From DATCVR01 sp036566745 (GTDB lineage Bacteria > Actinomycetota > Actinomycetes > Jiangellales > Jiangellaceae): DNA of 23,044 bases. The notes under the pieces are model-generated. The model was not told the origin of the DNA and made no database searches. It worked only from the letters and a program-made list of their open reading frames with translations. The stretch covers positions 1 through 23,044 of the forward strand of contig DATCVR010000295.1 of NCBI GenBank assembly GCA_036566745.1, read 5' to 3'. Made by a program: the position numbers and the translations under genes. Shown here in pieces: positions 14,161 to 23,044 of this stretch (positions within the stretch are counted from its first letter, which is position 1; each line of letters opens with the position of its first letter).

Positions 14161-14487
14161 CTGGCTCGCCTCCTTCTCGGCACAGGCAGCGTCGGTCGCC
14201 ACCGTCAGACGCGAACTACTGTCGCGGAGCAGCACAGCGCGATGCAACCGAATTTCCCGCCGCCTGCCTCGGAATGATCACGTTCAGCAGGCATTCGCCC
14301 ACGCCACCAGGCTTCTAGGCCTAGTGGTGCGGGAGAAGCCCTGGTGGTGTGCCCGCACCCGCCCGACGGCACCAGCGTCCCCACAGGCCGAGGTCCGTCC
14401 ACACCCGCCGATTCCGAGCACACGTTGTCCACAATCGCCGGTCGCTGGATCGTGCCGGCCCGCCTGCCGCCGCCACCCTCGGGAGCC
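14097..14487. other. 391-base divergent intergenic region (RIO kinase / DUF559 gene)
   Basis: The left part (14097-14270) is the 5' region of the RIO kinase and contains the small ORF described separately and a direct repeat GACATC-GATA-GACATC at 14145-14160. The middle (14271-14355) is repeat copy C. The right part (14356-14487) leads to the DUF559 gene. I see no RNA gene and no clear promoter there, only a weak TTGTCC at about 14425. Confidence 0.6.
14271..14355 (+). repeat. dispersed repeat copy C (left flank of DUF559 gene)
   Basis: The copy starts GGAATGATCACGTTCAGCAG, as copy B does. It aligns without gaps over 85 bases to the reverse complement of copy D, with about 65 identities by hand count, including the block GCGGGAGAAGCCCTGGT. 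The outward end is intact. The inward end lacks the terminal inverted repeat seen in copy B. Confidence 0.85.
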
Positions 14488-15438
14488 ATGAACCCACGTC
14501 TGCGTGCCACCGCCGCGCTCCAGGGCGGCGTCATCCTCCGACCACAGGCGTTGCGTGCCGGACTTGTCGACGACGAGATCGCCCGCCTGCGCGCCCAGGG
14601 CCACTGGCACGGCGTGCGCCGCGGCGCGTACGTCCCGGCGGAGCTGTGGCAGTCGCTCGACCATGAAGGCCGGCATCGTGCCCTGACCCGCGCCGTCCAC
14701 CTGCAGCTCACCGCGCCAGCCGTGATCAGCCACGTCTCGGCAGCGGTCATGTTGGGGCTGCCGATCTGGGACCTCGATCTCTCATGCGTCCACGTCACGC
14801 GCGCGGACCTGCACTCCCCGCGACGAGAGGCCGGCGTTCATCACCACGCGGGCCACCTGGCAGACGACGATGTCGTGATCGTCGACGGTGTGCCGGTCAC
14901 GAGCCCGGCCCGCACGGCCGTCGACCTGGCGCGCACTGTCGATTTCGAACAAGCCGTCGTCACCGCCGATGGTGTCCTTCGGCTTCCTGACGTCGGCCCG
15001 CAGGACCTACTCGACGCCCTCGATCGGGCCCGGTCGTGGCAGGGTGCACGATCGGCGGGGCGGGTGATCACCTTCGCCGACGGGCGCGCCGAGAGCGTGG
15101 GGGAGTCCCGGCACCGCGTCCAGATCCTGCGCCTGGGCCTGCCCGTTCCCGACCTGCAGGTCGTCGTGTCCGGCCCGGGCGGATCCAGCGATCGGGTCGA
15201 CTTCCTGTTCGAGGCGCACCTGACCATCGGCGAGTTCGACGGCAAAGGCAAGTACCAGCGGCTTCTCCGCAACGACGAGACGCCGCAGGACGCCGTGTGG
15301 CGCGAGAAGCGTCGCGAGGACAGGCTGCGTGAGCTCGGCTACGAGGTGGTTCGTCCGGCCTGGGCCGACCTGTATCGCGATCGCGAGGTCGCGCAGCGGT
15401 ACCGCCGAGCGTTCGAACGATCTAGCCGTCGGCGCTGA
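14488..15438 (+). CDS. AbiEi-like winged-helix plus DUF559/Vsr-like endonuclease-fold protein
   Basis: This 316-residue protein has three parts. Residues about 5-50 resemble the AbiEi-antitoxin N-terminal winged helix (GGVILRPQALRAGLVDDEIA, then HGVRRGAYVP). The middle is typical of this group (PAVISHVSAAVMLGLPIWDL and VTSPARTAVDLARTVDFEQA). The C-terminus is a DUF559/Vsr-type domain of the PD-(D/E)xK nuclease superfamily: Asp238 in RVDFLFE, Glu249-Phe-Asp251-Gly-Lys253 in IGEFDGKGKY, then REKRREDRLRELGYEVVRPA. The catalytic residues appear intact. ATG 14488 has GGGAG only 2 bases away, so the start is less certain. No partner toxin gene is adjacent, so it is not an ordinary AbiE pair. Inverted copies of an 85-bp repeat flank it closely, suggesting it belongs to a mobile unit and may act on those ends. 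Confidence 0.8.
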   Translation: MNPRLRATAALQGGVILRPQALRAGLVDDEIARLRAQGHWHGVRRGAYVPAELWQSLDHEGRHRALTRAVHLQLTAPAVISHVSAAVMLGLPIWDLDLSCVHVTRADLHSPRREAGVHHHAGHLADDDVVIVDGVPVTSPARTAVDLARTVDFEQAVVTADGVLRLPDVGPQDLLDALDRARSWQGARSAGRVITFADGRAESVGESRHRVQILRLGLPVPDLQVVVSGPGGSSDRVDFLFEAHLTIGEFDGKGKYQRLLRNDETPQDAVWREKRREDRLRELGYEVVRPAWADLYRDREVAQRYRRAFERSSRRR

Positions 15439-15460
15439 CGTCGTAGCGTCCACGCAATCA

Positions 15461-15545
15461 CCGGCACATCACCAGGGCTTCTCCCGCGCCACGAGGCCTG
15501 CAGGCATGGTGGAGCACCCAATCGGGTGGTGAACGTGATCATTCG
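15461..15545 (-). repeat. dispersed repeat copy D (right flank of DUF559 gene, inverted)
   Basis: Read on the minus strand it starts CGAATGATCACGTTCA and aligns without gaps to copy C. It shares CATGCCT-CAGGCCTCGTG with copy B at the same offset from the end. It lies between the convergent DUF559 and PAC2 genes, ending 37 bases from the PAC2 stop. Confidence 0.85.
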
Positions 15546-15582
15546 GGAACCGGAACCGGGGGCCGGCGCCTGCACCCGCCGG

Positions 15583-16425
15583 CTACTTGTCGCGGCGCCG
15601 GAGGTAGCGCTCGAACTCGCGGGCGATGTGCTCGCCGGAGGCTTCGGGCAGGTCGACGGTGTCGCGGGCCTCCTCCAGCCGCCGGACGTACTCGGCGATG
15701 TCCTCGTCCTCTTCGGCCAGCTCGTCGACGCCGTGCTGCCACGCCTCGGCCTGTTCGGCCAGTTCGCCCATCGGCACGGCGACGTCGAGGAGGTCCTCGA
15801 TGTGCTGCATCAGCACCAGCGTGGCCTTGGGACACGGCGACTGCCCGACGTAGTGGGGTACGGCCGCCCAGAGCGACACGGCGTCGAGCCCGGCACGGGT
15901 GGCGGCGTCCTGGAAGACGCCCACGATGCCTGTGGGGCCCTCGTACCGCGACGTCTCGAGCCCCAGCACTGTGGCCTGGGCCGGGTTGCTGGCCGACATG
16001 CTGACCGGCACCGGCCGGGTGTGGGGGACGTCGGCCAGCAGCGCGCCGAGGGTGATGACCCGCTCGACACCCAGCTCGGCCGCCACCCCGAGCAGCTCGC
16101 TGCAGAATCCACGCCAGCGCATGTTGGGTTCGATGCCCCGCAGCAGGACGATGTCGTGGCGCGAGCCCGGCACCGACGCCACTGAGAGGCGGGTGGTGGG
16201 CCATTCGAGGCTGCGGACGCCGGAGTCGTCGAGGGAGACCACGGGGCGATTGACCTGGAAGTCGTAGTAGTCGTCCGGGTCGAGGGTTGCGAGCGGGGTG
16301 GCCCGCCATTCGCGTTCGAGCTGCTCGATAGCAGCCGTGGCGGCCTCGCCGGCGTCGTTCCAGCCCTCGAAGGCCGCGATGAGCACCGGGTCGGTCAGCT
16401 GTGGAACGCCGTCGAGTTCAATCAC
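15583..16425 (-). CDS. PAC2 (proteasome assembly chaperone 2) family protein
   Basis: This 280-residue PAC2-family protein has the expected segments: PVLIAAFEGWNDAGEAATAA, then DYYDFQVNRPVV, the strand HDIVLLRGIEPNMRWRGFCS, VERVITLGALLADVPHTRPV, and SLWAAVPHYVGQSPCPKATL. A Glu/Asp-rich helical tail follows (about 235-280). In eukaryotes PAC2 helps assemble the proteasome. The bacterial homologues occur mainly in actinobacteria, many of which have proteasomes, but their role there is not settled. ATG 16425 has GGGAG at 16434-16438. It is divergent from metH, as in the related mycobacterial region as I recall it. Confidence 0.92.
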   Translation of the reverse strand: MIELDGVPQLTDPVLIAAFEGWNDAGEAATAAIEQLEREWRATPLATLDPDDYYDFQVNRPVVSLDDSGVRSLEWPTTRLSVASVPGSRHDIVLLRGIEPNMRWRGFCSELLGVAAELGVERVITLGALLADVPHTRPVPVSMSASNPAQATVLGLETSRYEGPTGIVGVFQDAATRAGLDAVSLWAAVPHYVGQSPCPKATLVLMQHIEDLLDVAVPMGELAEQAEAWQHGVDELAEEDEDIAEYVRRLEEARDTVDLPEASGEHIAREFERYLRRRDK

Positions 16426-16483
16426 GCTCTCGTCTCCCTGCCTGGCGGTCGCGACGTCCGGTGCGGAGCCGTGCGCGCCGTCC

Positions 16484-16505
16484 GCGCCAAGCCTATGCCT
16501 GGCGC
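16484..16505. promoter_or_regulatory. inverted repeat over a -10-like TAGGCT upstream of PAC2
   Basis: GCGCCA and TGGCGC form perfect 6-bp arms around 10 bases. On the minus strand TAGGCT (16490-16495) lies inside and could be the PAC2 -10 box with a leader of about 60 bases. A regulator bound here would cover the promoter. Confidence 0.35.
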
Positions 16506-16627
16506 CTACCGGCGCGACGCCTCGCGGCGCACGCTATCTCCGCCGCCGACGCCGTGCGATCGTCGGCATGCACCCCGTACGCCGAAGATCGACGCGATCT
16601 CACATGCGGAGACCCGAAGCCCACATT

Positions 16628-16639
16628 CCGGACGTCCGG
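16628..16639. promoter_or_regulatory. 12-bp palindrome CCGGACGTCCGG upstream of metH
   Basis: This perfect palindrome lies 23 bases upstream of the metH -10 candidate, around or just before the -35 position. It is a possible operator. In DNA this GC-rich, a 12-bp palindrome could also arise by chance. Confidence 0.35.
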
Positions 16640-16662
16640 GTTCGCGAGACCACCCCGCCGAC

Positions 16663-16668
16663 TAGCCT
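16663..16668 (+). promoter_or_regulatory. candidate -10 box, leaderless promoter of metH
   Basis: TAGCCT lies 6 bases before GTG 16675, with no Shine-Dalgarno sequence. If metH is leaderless, a cobalamin riboswitch in a 5' leader is excluded. Confidence 0.5.
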
Positions 16669-16674
16669 GATCTG

Positions 16675-20175
<3,501 letters not shown>

Positions 20176-20230
20176 GGCCGGCCCGGGCCGGATTTCGGGC
20201 GCTGCGGGCCGACATGGGATCATCGAGCCC

Positions 20231-20908
20231 GTGACCTCGCACCTGCCTGCCGCCGTTCTGTGGGATATGGACGGCACTCTCGTCGACACCGAGCCGCTGT
20301 GGATCGCCTCCGAACGCGCGCTCGTCGAACGCCACGGCGGCACCTGGACCGACGCCGACAGCCTCGCCCTGGTCGGCAGTGACCTGCTGGCCGCAGGCGA
20401 GTACATCCGGACCCGCGGCAACGTGACGATGACCGCCGCCGAGATCGTCGACCACATGATCGGCGAGGTGCTCGAGGGCGTCCGTCAGCACGTCGAGTGG
20501 CGCCCCGGCGTACCCGAGCTGCTGGCCGAGCTACGCCAGGCCGGCGTTCCGTGCGCCATGGTCACCATGTCCTACCGCGTGCTCGCGCAGGCCATCGCCG
20601 ACCGCCTCCCGGCCGGCACCTTCGTCACGCTCGTCACGGGCGACTCTGTGACCCACGGAAAGCCTCACCCGGAGCCCTACCTGACTGGCGCGGCCGCCCT
20701 CGGCGTCGACCCGGCCGCGTGCGTGGTCATCGAGGACTCCGCCACCGGCGTCCGCTCAGGGTTGGCCGCCGGAGCGCAGGTCATCGGCGTGCCGAACGTC
20801 CAGGCGCTGGATGCCCAGCCCGGTCTGGTCGTGCTCGACTCGCTCGCCGGGGTGGGCGCGGCCGACCTCCTCGCGCTGTTCGACGAGTCGCGTCTCGACC
20901 CGGTCTGA
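20231..20908 (+). CDS. HAD-superfamily hydrolase (beta-phosphoglucomutase-like)
   Basis: This 225-residue HAD hydrolase of subfamily IA (helical cap) has motif I DMDGTLVDTE at 12-21 with nucleophile Asp12 and acid Asp14, motif II VTMS near 111-114, motif III Lys144 in HGKPHPEPYL, and motif IV IEDSATGV with Glu168/Asp169. Proteins of this type dephosphorylate small phosphate esters or isomerise sugar phosphates, and the substrate cannot be read from sequence. The GTG start lies 55 bases after metH, so co-transcription is likely. No clear ribosome binding site is visible. The next gene is convergent, with only 5 bases between the two stops. Confidence 0.92.
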   Translation: MTSHLPAAVLWDMDGTLVDTEPLWIASERALVERHGGTWTDADSLALVGSDLLAAGEYIRTRGNVTMTAAEIVDHMIGEVLEGVRQHVEWRPGVPELLAELRQAGVPCAMVTMSYRVLAQAIADRLPAGTFVTLVTGDSVTHGKPHPEPYLTGAAALGVDPAACVVIEDSATGVRSGLAAGAQVIGVPNVQALDAQPGLVVLDSLAGVGAADLLALFDESRLDPV

Positions 20909-20913
20909 GCGGC

Positions 20914-21549
20914 TCACCCGACCTGGCCGATCGGCGGCACCGGCGGTAACAGGTCGGGTCGGAAGCGGCGCACCCAGTCGCCCATCGGGCCGAGGGTCCA
21001 GGACGGGTCGAGGGCTCCCACCGGGATGGCGACCTCGGGCCGTCCGTCGGCGGGGTTGACCGCAGCCGCGGCGAGCTGATCGCGCATCCAGCCCGGGATC
21101 CGCGCCGGGGTCACCCGCTCACCCCACCCGACCAGGCCCTCGGAGCTCGACCGGCCCACGCGGGCTCGGGCGCCGAAGCCGTGGCCGATCGAGCGGCCGT
21201 CGGCCAGCTGGCTGTGCACCGTGTCGATCCCGGTCACGTCGGTCCAGGCCAGCCGAGTCCGGAAGCCACGGCCGTCGACGATCTCGACGCCCGCCTCCGA
21301 GAAGCGCACCACCGTGTTCGCCACCAGCGCGCGGAACTTCCGGTGCAGGACGCCGACGAGAACGGCCGTGGCCAGCGCGCCGATGGCGATCCCGCCAGGC
21401 GTGCTGGACGTGAGGATCGCCCCGAGCAGCAGCATGACGGCGAAGAACAGGACGAGCACGCCCAGGAACGGCGCGAGGAACCGCCCGAACGTGCTGGACG
21501 GCAGCCGGAACTCGGCGGGAAGCGGCGCACGCGGCGCGGGTGTCGACAC
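20914..21549 (-). CDS. PH-domain-like membrane protein, function unknown
   Basis: This 211-residue protein has two predicted membrane helices near the N-terminus, FLAPFLGVLVLFFAVMLLLG and GGIAIGALATAVLVGVLH. A hydrophilic part follows that resembles bacterial PH-like domains (FRALVANTVVRFSEAGVEIV, FRTRLAWTDVTGIDTV). The C-terminus is Pro-rich (DLLPPVPPIGQVG). The frame is open far upstream, but GTG 21549 gives a sensible N-terminus and has a -10-like hexamer 8 bases before it. This is a small actinobacterial membrane protein type with no assigned function. The gene is convergent with the HAD hydrolase, with no room for a separate terminator. Confidence 0.72.
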   Translation of the reverse strand: MSTPAPRAPLPAEFRLPSSTFGRFLAPFLGVLVLFFAVMLLLGAILTSSTPGGIAIGALATAVLVGVLHRKFRALVANTVVRFSEAGVEIVDGRGFRTRLAWTDVTGIDTVHSQLADGRSIGHGFGARARVGRSSSEGLVGWGERVTPARIPGWMRDQLAAAAVNPADGRPEVAIPVGALDPSWTLGPMGDWVRRFRPDLLPPVPPIGQVG

Positions 21550-21557
21550 GACGGCCC

Positions 21558-21563
21558 ATGCTA
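21558..21563 (-). promoter_or_regulatory. candidate -10 box, PH-like membrane protein gene
   Basis: TAGCAT on the minus strand lies 8 bases before GTG 21549, with no ribosome binding site. It is consistent with a leaderless or near-leaderless transcript. Confidence 0.4.
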
Positions 21564-21762
21564 GACAGCCGCTGCCCGGACCTCCGGGAACCTGCCCCAG
21601 CCGGCCGGGGCAGTGGAGCCGAGGGGTGGAAGGTGTCCGGTCGGATGGGCGATTGGACGGACGGCTGACCGTATACCGGTCACAACTGTTGCGAAATCGC
21701 GACGTCTTCATGACGTCACGGTGACTCCCCGCCCGCTTCCAGGCAGTACTGTCACAGGCCAC

Positions 21763-21783
21763 CCGGTCGAAAACCCCGACCGG
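21763..21783 (+). promoter_or_regulatory. hairpin in the leader of the ABC transporter gene
   Basis: CCGGTCG and CGACCGG form a perfect 7-bp stem with a 7-base loop, ending 25 bases before the ATG at 21809. A TACTGT at about 21746-21751 may be the -10 box, in which case the hairpin is in the 5' leader. It may be an operator or an mRNA structure affecting translation. Confidence 0.4.
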
Positions 21784-21808
21784 CACTCGACCCTGTGTGA
21801 GGTGTGAG

Positions 21809-23044
21809 ATGCGAAGCACCAGCCTGATCCGCAGGCTCGCCGCGGGAGCTTCCGCCGGTGCGCTGACCCTGGGCCTCGCGGCCTGTGGCGGAGGCGACGA
21901 CGACGGCGGCGAGGCATCCGGCGAGAGCGGTGGCACGCTCGTCTTCGCCGGCTCGCAGGATCCGGTGATCCTCGACGGCTCGCTGGTCAGCGACGGCGAG
22001 TCGACCCGGGTGATCAACCAGATCTTCGAGGGCCTGGTCCGCAGCGAGGAGGGCGGCACCGAGATCGAGCCCGCGCTCGCCGAGGAGTGGGAAGCCAGCG
22101 CCGACGGCCTGCAGTGGACGTTCCACCTCCGCGAGGGCGTCACCTTCCACGACGGCGAGGCGTTCAACGCCGAGGCCGTCTGCTTCAACTTCGAGCGCTG
22201 GTACAACTTCACCGGCGTGCTGCAGAGCCCGGCCGTCTCGTACTACTGGGGCACCGTCATGGGTGGCTTCAAGACCAACGAAGACCCCAACATGGTGCAG
22301 AGCCTCTACACGGGCTGCGAGGCAACCGACGAGCAGACCGCCGTCATCACCCTGAGCAAGCCGTCGTCGGCGTTCATCTCCGCGCTGGCCATGCCCGCCT
22401 TCACGATCGCCAGCCCGAAGGCGCTCACCGACTACCAGGCCGACGCCGTCAGCGGCACCGGCGAGGCGCCGAGCTTCGACGGCACCTTCGGCTACGAGCA
22501 CCCGGTCGGCACCGGCCCGTTCCAGTTCGAGTCGTGGGAGCGCGGCAGCCAGGTCACGCTGACCCGCTACGACGACTACTGGGAGGAGCCCGCGAAGGTC
22601 GACGAGTTGATCTTCACGGTCATTCCGGACGGACCCGCGCGACGCCAGGCGCTGGAGGCCGGCGACGTCGATGGCTACGACCTGGTCGACCCGGCCGACG
22701 TGGGCGCGCTCGAGGAGGCTGGCTTCCAGATCCAGTTCCGGCCGGCGTTCAACACCGCCTACATCGGCTTCCAGCAGACCGTGGCGCCCTTGGGCAACCT
22801 CAAGATCCGTCAGGCCATCGCTCACGCGATCGACTTCGACAACCTGATCAGGACCAACTACCCCGAGGGCACCGAGCGCGCCAACCAGTTCCTCCCGCCG
22901 GAACTGTTCGGGCACGCCGACGAGGTCACCGAGTACGACTACGACCCCGACCTCGCCCGGCAGCTCATCGCCGAGTCCGGCGAGACCAACCTGACGATCC
23001 CGTTCTGGTACCCGACCGACGTCTCGCGGCCGTACATGCCCAAC
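21809..23044 (+). CDS. ABC transporter substrate-binding lipoprotein, peptide type (cut by window edge)
   Basis: The first 412 residues of a family 5 extracellular solute-binding protein (oligopeptide/dipeptide/nickel type) are present. A lipoprotein signal is clear: MRSTSLIRRLAAGASAGALT, then LGLAAC with lipobox Cys26, followed by a Gly/Asp-rich spacer. Family segments follow: GGTLVFAGSQDPVILDGSLV, EIEPALAEEWEASADGLQWT, FHLREGVTFHDGEAFNAEAV, HPVGTGPFQFESWERG and IRQAIAHAIDFDNLI. ATG 21809 has GAGGTG at 21799-21804. Permease and ATPase genes are expected downstream, outside the window. The ligand is probably a peptide or similar small solute. Confidence 0.93.
   Translation, partial: MRSTSLIRRLAAGASAGALTLGLAACGGGDDDGGEASGESGGTLVFAGSQDPVILDGSLVSDGESTRVINQIFEGLVRSEEGGTEIEPALAEEWEASADGLQWTFHLREGVTFHDGEAFNAEAVCFNFERWYNFTGVLQSPAVSYYWGTVMGGFKTNEDPNMVQSLYTGCEATDEQTAVITLSKPSSAFISALAMPAFTIASPKALTDYQADAVSGTGEAPSFDGTFGYEHPVGTGPFQFESWERGSQVTLTRYDDYWEEPAKVDELIFTVIPDGPARRQALEAGDVDGYDLVDPADVGALEEAGFQIQFRPAFNTAYIGFQQTVAPLGNLKIRQAIAHAIDFDNLIRTNYPEGTERANQFLPPELFGHADEVTEYDYDPDLARQLIAESGETNLTIPFWYPTDVSRPYMPN

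Larger units (their letters stand above)
14271..15545. mobile_element. candidate 1275-bp mobile unit: inverted repeats C and D around a DUF559 nuclease gene
   Basis: The outer ends are GGAATGATCACGTTCA and its near-exact reverse complement (first base differs), facing outward, with one gene between them. The unit separates the RIO kinase from PAC2, where conserved actinobacterial order would not require any gene. A cargo-free element with the same ends (copy B) lies about 1.1 kb away. No target-site duplication was seen, and no known transposase is encoded. The mobile nature is therefore an inference from ends, orientation and placement. Confidence 0.5.

Noticed and set aside
14097..14183. 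Extended N-terminus of the RIO kinase
   Set aside because: The added segment is Arg/Ser/Pro-rich, and a good ribosome binding site supports ATG 14096.
14488..15438. Two-gene AbiE toxin-antitoxin system
   Set aside because: No AbiEii-like nucleotidyltransferase gene is adjacent, and the C-terminal domain is DUF559/Vsr-like rather than an AbiEi antitoxin C-terminus.
14262..15555. Target-site duplications next to repeat ends
   Set aside because: The bases outside 14271 and 15545, and outside 13107 and 13196, do not match each other in any convincing short direct repeat.
16426..16674. Cobalamin riboswitch upstream of metH
   Set aside because: No B12-box-like sequence is visible, and metH appears to start 6 bases after a -10 hexamer, leaving no leader.

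Overview
The window is very GC-rich chromosomal DNA with GTG and ATG starts, genes packed on both strands, and actinobacterial marker families: mshC (mycothiol), an F420-type LLM oxidoreductase, DUF3090, SCO1664-family and MSMEG_4193-type phosphatase genes, and a PAC2 protein. It is an Actinomycetota genome. A member of Propionibacteriales, Jiangellales or a nearby order is plausible, but the sequence alone does not settle this. No rRNA, tRNA, CRISPR array or phage genes are visible.

Layout. At the left edge an aldo/keto reductase (minus strand, cut by the window) diverges from an F420-dependent LLM oxidoreductase, followed by uppP. Positions about 2310-7960 hold an accessory-looking block of small regulator and enzyme genes: a TetR regulator divergent from an amidase, a DUF2087 regulator, a minus-strand ArsR-SRPBCC-SDR operon, and a MarR-SnoaL pair. 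A secreted M23 peptidase (minus) then diverges from a conserved run: histidine phosphatase, DUF3090, SCO1664-family kinase-like protein and mshC. Next come a RIO-type kinase (minus), a DUF559/Vsr-like nuclease gene bracketed by inverted repeats, PAC2 (minus), metH, a HAD hydrolase, a small PH-like membrane protein (minus), and a peptide-type ABC transporter lipoprotein cut by the right edge.

How it fits together. uppP, phosphatase, DUF3090, SCO1664, mshC, PAC2 and metH match, in content and roughly in order, a neighbourhood I recall from mycobacteria (Rv2136c to Rv2130c, with PAC2 and metH nearby). The backbone covers peptidoglycan lipid-carrier recycling, mycothiol synthesis and methionine synthesis. 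The non-backbone genes sit where that order is broken.

Most notable observation. A dispersed element of about 85-90 bp, with ends GGAATGATCACGTTC, occurs four times. Copy B is a complete 90-bp element with perfect 21-bp terminal inverted repeats. Copies C and D are in opposite orientation and exactly bracket the DUF559 nuclease gene, so the 1275-bp unit at 14271-15545 is delimited by outward-facing conserved ends. Copy A is a 30-bp fragment at the left edge of the accessory block. All four copies lie at breaks in the conserved gene order. I propose an undescribed mobile unit: a Vsr/DUF559-fold protein with a MITE-like non-coding derivative, comparable in layout to RAYT/REP systems. A second recurring theme is apparent leaderless promoters, TANNNT placed 6-8 bases before the start codon, at six genes.
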